Program-made: the position numbers and the translations under genes | Notes under the pieces: model-generated | Seen by the model: only the letters and a program-made list of their open reading frames with translations | Databases searched by the model: none | What the model was told of the DNA's origin: nothing | Assembly (NCBI GenBank): GCA_028583685.1 | Contig: JAMXIF010000077.1 | Location: 14,075,611-14,139,610 of the forward strand | Direction: 5' to 3' | DNA: 64,000 nucleotides | Origin: Petaurus breviceps papuanus | Lineage: Eukaryota; Chordata; Mammalia; Diprotodontia; Petauridae | Shown here: positions 35,850 to 44,139 of the stretch, piece by piece | How the letters are laid out: each line of letters begins with the position of its first letter | Position numbering within the stretch: the stretch's first letter is position 1

Positions 35850-36345
35850 ACCATGCTAGGCATTGAGATGAAGAGATAAAAAATCATAGTTCCTACTCTT
35901 AAGGAATTTGGAATCTAGTAGAATAAATAAAACAGATACCCAAAAATGTAGTATCAAGATGAGAACTGCATAGCAAGTGCTGAATAAATGTTTGTTGATT
36001 GATTAATAATAGAAAGAAAGGAAAGATCTTTTTAGCTAGCAGTATCAGAAAAGGTTATGGAGGAGATTTTATTTGAATTTGGCCTTACATTTTGGGTAGC
36101 ATTTAATAAGTGGCAGAGGAGAGTGGAGAATATTCCATACATATGGAATGGAATTAATAAAGGCGCAAAGAAAAATTCCTAGAAACCATGAATAGTCCAT
36201 TAATAGTCCATTTTGTCCAAAGCTTAGAGTAATTTCAAGAAGAAAAATTTGAGGTAAGGGTGGAAAAAAAGGTTAGATTGTAGGGGCCCTTACATACTAG
36301 GCCTGAGGAAGTTTTTTAGACCCAAATTGATAAAAGGAGCACTGA
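35850..36345 (-). mobile_element. LINE L2 (antisense), decayed
   Basis: Starts with ccatgctaggcattgagatg and ttaaggaatttggaatctag, then aaaaggttatggaggagatt, tgaatttggccttacatttt and gatcatta-like decay follows. A + strand tail, gaataaatgtttgttgattg, is embedded at about 35983. A small tandem duplication, tagtccattaatagtccatt, is seen near 36193. Confidence 0.6.
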
Positions 36346-36843
36346 GCATTGATTCTGACAATTCTCTGCTATGGCTTTAAGTGGTGAGAGCGCAGTAATG
36401 AATGTGTGGATGTTGGACCTGAGTCCTCAGTGTTTGCCAGTTGTATCAGTCTTTATTCTACCTGTCATTTTTTATGTTTGCAATTTAATTGGTCTTTGTT
36501 CTGCAAGTGTTTCTGCTTCCCCTCTGCCAATAAAAACAATTTAAAATAGCATGTGTTAGTTAAAGATTTAAGAATCAAAATAGAAATTCTCTTTTTTCCT
36601 TTGTGGAGATCTTCCTGTGGTGAGAAGTAGAAATAATGCCTCAAGTGAAAGACAGAAAGATTGATTGTGAAGATTATTGAATCACAATAAAATGCTAGTC
36701 CTTTTTCTGTAAGAAGAGTTTTTCTTTATGATTACCTGCATATGAATTATGGATGATGAATGCAAATCCTTTACCATTAAGAAGACATTTTAAGGTGCCA
36801 CTTGTAGCTCCATATATCAACATTTCCTTTATTTAGAGGTTTT
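36346..36843. other. Non-coding flank of the candidate - strand gene
   Basis: No repeat assigned. On the - strand it would be the 3' flank of the open segment ending at 36844. The sequence tttatt at 36829-36834 is AATAAA on that strand, a possible poly(A) signal about 10 bases past the stop. Confidence 0.4.
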
Positions 36844-37104
36844 CTATTTTGTTGTGATTAAACTGCTCAGCTGCTTTCCTTGACTCTTGGTAAGAAGTTT
36901 AGCAAAATTCTGAGGCATAGAAAGGGATGTGTGTGTTTTGGAAGTGAAGGTGGGAGCCTGTTTGATAGCATCCAGAACTGTCTGTAAAAGTTTCTGGTAA
37001 GGTTTTTTCATTTTTATTTTGGTTGAATTTGATTTTTTCCTATCTTGACGCTTAATTAACAGTGGATTTGGGAAGCATGTTTGACCTTTCATTGATTTGA
37101 ATTT
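36844..37104 (-). CDS. Candidate terminal coding exon of an unrecognised gene
   Basis: On the - strand an 86-residue open segment begins KFKSMKGQTCFPNPLLIKRQ, contains YQKLLQTVLDAIKQAP and ends AKLLTKSQGKQLSSLITTK with a TAG stop. It is Lys/Gln-rich, basic and of protein-like composition, unlike nearby A/T-driven frames, and lies in no repeat I recognise. A possible acceptor (..tatgtgggtggag) precedes it, though its pyrimidine tract is weak. AATAAA follows about 10 bases after the stop. It pairs with the open segment at 37272-37472; joining at a GTAGGA donor near 37355 would keep phase 0. I do not recognise the family. It may be a real last exon, a decayed retrocopy or chance. Confidence 0.33.
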   Translation of the reverse strand, partial: KFKSMKGQTCFPNPLLIKRQDRKKSNSTKIKMKKPYQKLLQTVLDAIKQAPTFTSKTHTSLSMPQNFAKLLTKSQGKQLSSLITTK

Positions 37105-37271
37105 CTCCACCCACATAAAGCAGGTATATTTTTAAAACATTCAAAGAATTTTTGAAATTTGCTAACATGTAAAGGATGGCAGTGATGCAATGCTGTATTT
37201 CATGGTAAGTTAGCTTAGGAATAGACTGGATCTTTTTTTACTTTTTTGTAAGATGGTTATTCATAAAGAAT

Positions 37272-37472
37272 TCACAGTGCATTCTTACATGTATTTTCCG
37301 GATATCTTTTGATTAAGTAATAGGTATCATGAAGAAGTGTCAGTGGTTTTCCTACCTCTTTGACCAATCTTATGTCCCCTTCACCATCACCTTCTTCCAC
37401 CAGCTTCAGATGTCGAAGTTTACCAGGTTCTGTCTTCTGATCTGATGTGTTCTCTTTCTTCACTGACCTCCT
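37272..37472 (-). CDS. Candidate upstream coding exon of the same unrecognised gene
   Basis: On the - strand the frame is open for about 66 codons: RSVKKENTSDQKTEPGKLRH, LKLVEEGDGEGDIRLVKE, VGKPLTLLHDTYYLIKRYPE, then TGA. It has mixed charge and normal amino-acid use. Two internal donors are possible: GAG|GTAGGA ending the exon at 37356, phase-compatible with the segment at 37104, or ACAT|GTAAGA ending at 37289, stronger but out of phase with it. No ATG is present, so it would be an internal exon. Its upstream edge lies within a few bases of the reversed terminus of an antisense L2 (from 37473), so the acceptor would have to be L2-derived. No function is assigned. Confidence 0.33.
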   Translation of the reverse strand, partial: RRSVKKENTSDQKTEPGKLRHLKLVEEGDGEGDIRLVKEVGKPLTLLHDTYYLIKRYPENTCKNAL

Positions 37473-37540
37473 TCAATTAAGTAAATATTATGTTAAGTAC
37501 CCACTATATGCAAAGCATTCAGGTAGATGCTAGGGTATTT
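37473..37540 (-). mobile_element. L2 3' end (antisense), left part
   Basis: Shows ttaagtacccactatatgca, aagcattcaggtagatgcta, the L2 terminus in reverse. It is cut off at about 37540 and resumes near 38030. Confidence 0.6.
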
Positions 37541-38028
37541 TAGCGTCAATGCAGTATTCACAGTGCACACAATCACTTTAAATATACTTGCATGGTGCTC
37601 AATCGCAAAATATAACATACTCTCCATATAGAAGACAGAAGCAAAACATTTATTTAAACACCAGAAAATTGAATCCCCAAACCAGTAAGCTGATTCCATC
37701 ATAGTAACAAAGAAGTTAATAAGCCATAATGGTACAGAGAGCCACACCATCCTTTATCCTTCCCCCAAACCAATATTTACTCACAAGCCTAACTGTCTCC
37801 CTGGGAAGCATGCTCTCCTCCCAGCTATCTAGCTGACTCTGACTCCCAGCTTCCTGTGGGCTCTGCCCCACCCTTCAGCAAACTCTTCCCACCACAGGCT
37901 CCATGTGATTACATTCAGCCTGTTAGGGGGCAGAGTATATTTTCAAAGCAGAGAAGTTCTTCAAATTCTCTTAGGCTTATTAAGGGGCAGGGAAGATCTT
38001 CAGATTCCCATTCCCATTCCCATTACAG
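37541..38028. mobile_element. Insertion of about 490 bases in L2, possibly a solo LTR fossil
   Basis: The block interrupts an antisense L2, with ggtat visible at both junctions as a possible 5-base duplication. It contains catttatttaaacaccagaa and a moderately GC-rich middle. Size and duplication length would fit a lone LTR of an old endogenous retrovirus, but no family could be named and no coding part is present. A short (TTCCCA)n run lies at its right end. Confidence 0.3.
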
Positions 38029-38180
38029 GTATATACAAAGTTTGGATAAGACATATCTCAGCCTTTTGGGAGTTTACAGCCCAGTAGAGGAATATGACTC
38101 ATTTGCAAACAATTATGGGATAGGTAGATACACAGATAATTATAATACAGTGTAATGCATCTTAAGTGTATGCAAAAAAT
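38029..38180 (-). mobile_element. L2 3' end (antisense), right part
   Basis: Resumes with tatacaaagtttggataaga, tttacagcccagtagaggaa and aattataatacagtgtaatg, the continuation expected from the left part. Confidence 0.6.
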
Positions 38181-38257
38181 ACAGACAAGATGCTAGTTGA
38201 GGTATAGCAGGAAAAGTCATTACTGACTCAAAATCAGGAAAGGCTTTGAGCAAGGCA

Positions 38258-38570
38258 AGTCAAGAAAGATTTATTTCAGGCTTATGATGTGCCAGGTACC
38301 ATGCTAAGCAATGGGGAAACAAGTGCAAGAAGAAAGAAAGCTCTTGCCCTAGAGGAACTTCTGTTCTAATGGGGGAAAAACAGTGCATTTCAAAGGGAGC
38401 TGAAAAATGATGTTGGGGAAGATGCCTGTGTGGACCAGAAACAGAACCAGGAGAGGAAATGAAGGATGTCTGGTCTGGGATGACTGTAGGAGAAATTCAC
38501 CAGTGTGAGAAGAGTTCTTCAGGGCAGAGGAACGTTCCAGAGTGAGAAGGTGACATCTCAGCATTGTGCC
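38258..38570 (-). mobile_element. LINE L2, 3' end (antisense)
   Basis: Shows gatttatttcaggcttatga, tgtgccaggtaccatgctaa, cctagaggaacttctgttct, aatgggggaaaaa and then aggaacgttccagagtgaga. Its end adjoins a sense-strand L2 piece. Confidence 0.65.
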
Positions 38571-38574
38571 AGTA

Positions 38575-38755
38575 CCTCAGATGTTACATGTCCCATACCA
38601 AACCCATCATCTTCCAGTTCTAAAACTACTCTCTTTCTCAGTTTCCCATTTCTCTTAATAGTCACCTGCACTGGGATGATTCCTACTCAGTCACCTTTGA
38701 CTCTGGCCCACAATGATTCTTCATCTTTGACCTTGTGACAGTTACTGCCCTTACC
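38575..38755 (+). mobile_element. LINE L2, ORF2 end fragment (sense)
   Basis: Shows catgtcccataccaaaccca, tcatcttccagttctaaaac and gactctggcccacaatgatt, comparable to the ORF2 3' section at 4640-4790. Confidence 0.55.
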
Positions 38756-38984
38756 ACTCATTTGGCACTTAATGGCATACTACTTTAGAGCATCTCATAT
38801 GGTCTTCTTTTGTAAAACTACTGATCAAACAAAGCTAAAGTACTTTGCAATCCCTATTGCTCTCTCTATATGTTAACTAACAATAATAATTTTTGTCTGC
38901 ACCTGTGGTTTTGTTGGTATGGGCAATTCCTAGTGAAGAAATTTTCTCTACTGATGTAGGTGGGCAGCTGTTCTCGAAACATAC

Positions 38985-39110
38985 TCAGCTGCCCAGGTCC
39001 CTGAGAGTTTAAGTGACTTGACCAGCATTGCAGCATTTGTCAGAAGCAAGACTTAAACCTCTCCTGACTCAGAGTTCAGCCCTTGGTCTCCTAAATCATT
39101 ATGCCATTAT
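38985..39110 (-). repeat. MIR-like SINE remnant
   Basis: The order ggtccctgagagtttaagtg, acttgaccagcattgcagca, gacttaaacctctcctgact follows reversed MIR. Confidence 0.5.
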
Positions 39111-39292
39111 AGTTATTGCTTGTCTTATTATTATTTAACTTTTCATTTATATGTCTTATTTCTACTACTAAATTATAAACTCTTCAAAGTCAGGGACTAT
39201 GAATAATACTATTTGAATCCCTTCCTGTAGATAGAACACAGTGCTATACCTACTGTAGATGTTCAGTGAATGCTTGTTTCTTATCATTCCCC
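39111..39292 (+). repeat. L2 3' end fragment
   Basis: Shows aattataaactcttcaaagt, cagggactatgaataatact, gatgttcagtgaatgcttgt. Confidence 0.6.
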
Positions 39293-39320
39293 TTCAACTT
39301 CCAGCCATCATTAAAGTACT

Positions 39321-39479
39321 TTTTTTTTTTTTGCCTTTTGGAGGGCAATTGGGGTTAAGTAACTTGCCCAAGATTACACAGCTAGTTTTTTTGTGTTAAG
39401 TGTCTGAGGTCAGATCCGAAATCAGGTCCTCCTGACTCCGGTGCCAGCACTTTACTCACTGTACCACCTAGCTGCCCCC
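39321..39479 (-). mobile_element. tRNA-derived SINE
   Basis: T tail, ggcaattggggttaagtaac, ttgcccaagattacacagct, atcaggtcctcctgactccg, and the head gtaccacctagctgccccc. A short flank match, aagtac, lies on both sides. Confidence 0.9.
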
Positions 39480-41034
39480 AGAAGTACCTAATTTTTCATC
39501 ATTTCTCCCGAGGCTGATCATTCAGTCCTCCTCAGATTTGACCTAGCCCTTCCAGCGAATCCTTTGCTTCAAGCACAGCTTCCTTACTTCCCTGGCTATC
39601 CTTAAAAAAAGCAATCCCACTATCCAGATCTACTAGTAAAACTTGTCTTACATATGCTCAATAAAGGCTAATGGATACATTTATAGACCTGGCCTAGCTC
39701 TTCACATTGGACAGTGTTATGGTTTAGTGTCATAAAGAGAAATAGAGGAAATTTTAAAGACTTTGATTTTGCCTCTTGGTATGTAATATAATCTGTTTTT
39801 TAACGTGCTGGTTGGTCAGTGCTGGTCACTGAGGATTTTCACATGTCCCAGGAAGTTCATCTTAGATTAATTTACATTTGTTTTCTCTGTGATGTTAATA
39901 CCTCTTTCCCTTGAGAAAGACAAGCCACTAAGGCCCCCTGGGGTTTGTACCTAATTGACCTTCAGTGTCCTGTCAGCTTCCAATGAGATCATCCTAACTC
40001 CCTTTCCCATGTGCCATGGAGCCATTTCCAAATCTAAGATGTTCCAACAGATGTTCAGCATTCAACTACTAAAAACTGGAGATCTGATTCCATTTAAATA
40101 CATGTTACTGATCTAAAACTTTTTAATTCTCCAACAACTGAAGTTTCTTTTCCACCTAATAGGTTCCTCAGAATAACATGATGTAGATTTATGTTTCTTC
40201 TATGAAATTGAACAATCAGTAGATTATCAGAAAGATCATCGTAGACATATATCATGATGTTTTTTGATTCCATGTCTTTGTGTAGGATATTACTTTAAGG
40301 AGCTACCAAGTTCCCAGTGATTCCTCCAAATAGCATCGTGTCCTACAAGCATCTTGCAGCCATCCTGCTTCCCTAAAGCAAATTCACCAGCTCCCTAACT
40401 TGGGGAAAGTTGAGCTTTTCTTGGCTAGCATCTAGACCTTGCTCCTTTCTTGGAGGAGGCTTGTGTGGCAACTGCCCTGTAATCTCCAAAGACAGATTCC
40501 TCTGCCCACTTTGAAGCCTGTACCCCTCCAGCTCCTCCCCAGATCCCTCTTTTGCTTCTTAGAGCCTCTGGCTCTCAGCGCATTTGCAGAGGAACATCAT
40601 ATATACACCGAGCTTCATAATGCCCGTCACGTTCTGAGTTCCACCCACATAGCCAAGGTTTTGTACTGTGGGAGAAAGAGTGGCGTAGTTGAAGTCAGGG
40701 AGACTGAGTTTCAAATCCTAGGCCAGTAATGTTCTGACCACTTCATCTTCTCATCTGTAAGAAGGCTTCCCATGGTCTTTGATGAATCCTCACTATGATT
40801 TCAGAATTACAGCATTCTTTTAAACATGTAGCTCCAATAACAGTTTCCATCCATGGCATTGGGACAGGCTTTCTCTGAGATTTCCCCAGTATGACCTTTA
40901 GTACTGACCTGTGAGAAGCAGAAATTGTCAAGAATATTGTCGACATGATTGTTAGATATGTGGTTCACTGAATGACCACTAAGGTCTCTTTCTCGTCTGA
41001 GATACTGTAGACATAGCATTCAGCATTCTTTCTG
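39480..41034. other. Mostly unassigned non-coding DNA
   Basis: A MIR-like piece (aagagtggcgtagttgaagt, gactgagtttcaaatcctag) lies at about 40670-40765. A 96-codon frame at 40439-40729 mixes unique sequence and this MIR piece and has no splice context. No gene supported. Confidence 0.4.
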
Positions 41035-41160
41035 TGTATTTACAATAGAATATAAGTGACTTGAAGAAAGGGACCCATCTCAGTTTTTTTTATTTCTATC
41101 CCAGCACCTTAACACAGTGCTTAGCATGTGGTAGAGGTACTAAGTAAGTGGTAGTTAATT
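41035..41160 (+). repeat. L2 3' end fragment
   Basis: Shows agaatataagtgacttgaag, cccagcaccttaacacagtg and cttagcatgtggtagaggta. Confidence 0.65.
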
Positions 41161-41269
41161 GACGTGATTCTAAATATGACCACTTTTGTGGGCAGCATAT
41201 CCTCATATAATTTTACTATTTTAAAGTCAAAATATCAGGAGGGAAATGGGGTAGAAATTATGTGTATCA

Positions 41270-41352
41270 GGAGTGGCTAGGTGACTCAGTGAATAGAGCA
41301 GTGGCCCTGGAGTCCAGAGGACCTGAGTTCAAATCCTGCCTCAGGCACTTTT
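41270..41352 (+). mobile_element. tRNA-derived SINE, head only
   Basis: Begins gagtggctaggtgactcagt and agagcagtggccctggagtc, reaches ctgagttcaaatcctgcctc, and stops after caggcactttta. The 3' half and A tail are missing, unlike normal 5' truncation, suggesting later deletion. Confidence 0.85.
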
Positions 41353-42664
41353 ACAAGACCCAGCGAATATCTCAGCATAAAAATGTGAAGTCTTATTCAT
41401 TGATAAGTTTTTTTCATTATCTATTTCCTTATGTTCTAAATAAATACAGAGCCCTGGGAAATTGAGAAATTCGGAGTAGAATAACCAAATTTACTACTCA
41501 GTCAGTTTTCAGTTGGTTTTGAAACTGATAGTGCTTTTGTTGCTGTGTAAGCACAAGTTAGGATGACAATTACAACAAATCTGAACATAAATGTAAAAAT
41601 AGTTGCTACTACATGTGTGTTTTGGCCTGCTAGTAAGTGTTTAATATTTGGCATAATATTTAATATAATGTCCTTCATAAAAACTGGCATTGGAATCACT
41701 TAAAAATGAAGTGTGTTTGTATTTGTAATAAAATAAATTACTTCCAGGCTATACACCCTGAATTTGCTGTGATAACCAAGGCCATTTGAGTGTTGAGGAT
41801 AATTTTGGCTATATATAAACTCTGTAAAGAAATAAATGGGGGAAATGCCAACCCAAGATTTCTTGGCATCTAAGCAAGAACCCCTCTAATTAGGTAGATT
41901 CAACCCAGCCAAATTCAACAGACAATGATTTCAAAGTTTATTTGTTTGTTCCATGTTATTTGAACACACACAAAGCCCCTTGACTGTTCTGGTACTTGCT
42001 GTCTATGGTTTAGTTTTGTTTTTTCCCCTACTCAGAGCCACAGTCACTAAACTATGTCTAACAAACTGACAGCCCAGTTCTACATTCAAAATAAAACAAA
42101 ACATACTGTTTAACTGAATAAAAACAAAGTCACTCATTCTTCCCCCTAATTAATTTGCTGTCCGTAATTTCAGAGATGGGACCATGTGTTTTCCCAGGAA
42201 ACCTATGTGTATGCCCTCATTGAAACTTCTAGTTGGTTCCAGTAAAGGGGCCAGGCTTTCCCTTAATACGAAAAGTCACTCCCCCTCCTCTTAGCTTATT
42301 ATTTCACACTAACACATTGATTTCACTCTCTCCTTTTATACTTGTTTCTACTATCATTCCAGGGAGCCATACTCAACGTGTTAAGCTAGGGGTCATTTGA
42401 GATTAGCCAAAGAAATTTGGTAAACTATTTCCCAAAGGAATATTTTTATAGCTACTGCTATCAGTAGGAACTTGAAATAACTGATGAAGTTAGCTAAACA
42501 CAGCACTTGAGTGTCAGGAAAATTTATTTGCCACCAGACTAAATCAGAGTATACAACACTTTGCACAGTGAAACAGTACAATAGATTTAACCTTTCACTT
42601 CCAGAGATTCAAGTTATTTCATCAGAAACTGTATCAGTGAAGACTGAGTATATATCTGTGGTAT
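41353..42664. other. Low-repeat non-coding stretch
   Basis: No repeat family recognised over most of it. Short - strand frames at 41502-41699 and 42393-42581 are hydrophobic and A/T-driven. No exon supported. Confidence 0.4.
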
Positions 42665-42885
42665 ATTTAGTCATACACTATTAGAATTGGAAGAAAACAT
42701 AGAGATCGTTTTAGACCTACTTTTCACTGCCCTTCCTCTTTCCCTTCACCATTTTTAGGTGAAGAAACCTCAGCTTATTCATGAAGGTTAAATCAGTTGT
42801 CTGTGGTCACATTGAGGGGAGGTGGCAGATCCAGGATTTGAACCCAGACCTCCTAATCTAATGCTCTTATTTGTCTTCCAGGCTG
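42665..42885 (-). repeat. Old SINE remnant (MIR-like or THER2-like)
   Basis: Contains ctattagaattggaagaaaa, taggtgaagaaacctcagct, gtggtcacattgaggggagg, gatttgaacccagacctcct, in the order of the copies at 6878, 12315 and 31655. Confidence 0.6.
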
Positions 42886-43098
42886 GGTCTGCTTCCTTGC
42901 CATTCCCAGTCCAAAAGAATAGGTACTGTTCTCTTGCCCTCAACTGATAAATTGTTGTGTAATTACCATGACATCATTCTAAAACCCTGTTATTGTCCTA
43001 ACTCCACTCTGTGAGCTTTGATAAAATTTCAGTTCTCTTATATAATAACTATCCCTCAATGTGTTTTATAGTTATTTGTATACATGTATTTTATGTTT

Positions 43099-43190
43099 TG
43101 GGCTGCTAGGTGGCATCGTGGTTAGAGTGCCAGTCCTGGAGTCAGGAAGACTCTTAATTTCTTCATCTTTAAGGATGAAGAGAAGGATAT
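43099..43190 (+). mobile_element. SINE head fragment
   Basis: Shows tgggctgctaggtggcatcg, tggttagagtgccagtcctg and gagtcaggaagactc, then jumps to a decayed ttcttcatctttaaggatga. It is a variant head with gtggttagagtgc. Confidence 0.7.
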
Positions 43191-43201
43191 TAATGCTAAC
43201 T

Positions 43202-43393
43202 CAGGAGTCCTTAAACTTTTTGTGCATCATGGAACATTTTGGCTGTCTAATTAAGCCTATGGACTCCTAAGAGTAGTGCTTTTTTAAATGCATAAAATAT
43301 ATAGGATTACAAAGGAAACGGATTGTAATCAAATAGTTATCACAATATTTTGTTGTTATTGTTGTTCATGGATCCCATGTTAACAGCCCCCTG
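43202..43393. mobile_element. hAT-type MITE, about 190 bases
   Basis: Left end caggagtccttaaacttttt and right end catgttaacagccccctg (reverse complement CAGGGGGCTGTTAACATG) have hAT-like 5'-CAGG termini. The interior, aagcctatggactcc and atgcataaaatatataggat, is a pattern I associate with a short hAT element. No transposase. The expected 8-base target duplication is no longer visible. Confidence 0.6.
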
Positions 43394-43409
43394 TAGTAGA
43401 TGATCCTTT

Positions 43410-43860
43410 CTGTCTCAAAAACCACAGCTCATTGGCAGCTTGAAAAGTCTCTTGAAAATTAATTGTGTGCCTTAGCCGATAAATCATAAAGCTTGTTTTC
43501 TGATTATGCTGTTTCTATGAATCAGAAGAATTAATTCCTTACCTCCCACTTAAAAAAAACAACACAAAACAATTGTGCTTTCCCACACAGGGTAGCCTGC
43601 ACAGCCATGTTGTAGCAGAGGAAATACTCAGTGCATTTGTCATCATTATTTTTGGCATCTCTCGGCCCAAGAGCCCATTTCAAGTCTCTGGTTTCAGGAA
43701 TCCGTTTCTTACTCGTGCACAATTACAAACAAAAGGGCGTGTGATTTAGCATTTGGAGTTTAGATTGCACTTATGGTAATGAATTGGAAAGTATTACATT
43801 TCCTTCAAAAATATTACTTATTCAAGTTTGAAAAACAATTCTCGGTATTAAAAAAACTGA
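43410..43860. promoter_or_regulatory. Candidate conserved noncoding element
   Basis: A long repeat-free block with balanced composition, homeodomain-like TTAATT motifs (aattaattgtgtgcc), a palindromic run (gaagaattaattcc) and no decayed-repeat look. It has no splice-bounded frame. The 63-codon - strand frame at 43531-43722 is not convincing. Regulatory status is inference from appearance only. Confidence 0.3.
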
Positions 43861-43984
43861 ATTTTGTATTGAAAATGTAATTCTACGACTTTCAATCATC
43901 CGTTTCTTAATTTGATTAATTAAAGGAAAACAATATCAAATTGTATCTTTAAAAGTAATAGGATACTTTGTTGAATGGAAGAGA

Positions 43985-44050
43985 TTGGAAAGACACTGAG
44001 AAACTAACTAGTCCAGCCTTTTGTCTTTCTACAGGATGGCACAAACTCTT
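43985..44050 (-). repeat. Short old SINE remnant
   Basis: The bases agattggaaagacactgaga, aactaactagtccagccttt match the start of the copies at 6878 and 42665. Confidence 0.4.
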
Positions 44051-44139
44051 CCAGACAAATGAAAATTCATTTTAACATGAAACCATTCAGTGCAAAAATA
44101 AATATGACTAGGTTGCATCTTGGATACTGTCCCATGGGA

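Noticed and set aside
40439-40729. 96-codon frame on the + strand
   Set aside because: Its end lies in a MIR-like piece, it lacks splice sites, and it matches no family I know.
43531-43722. 63-codon - strand frame starting MCTSKKRIPETRDLKW
   Set aside because: No splice sites match its ends, and the surrounding sequence reads better as conserved noncoding DNA.
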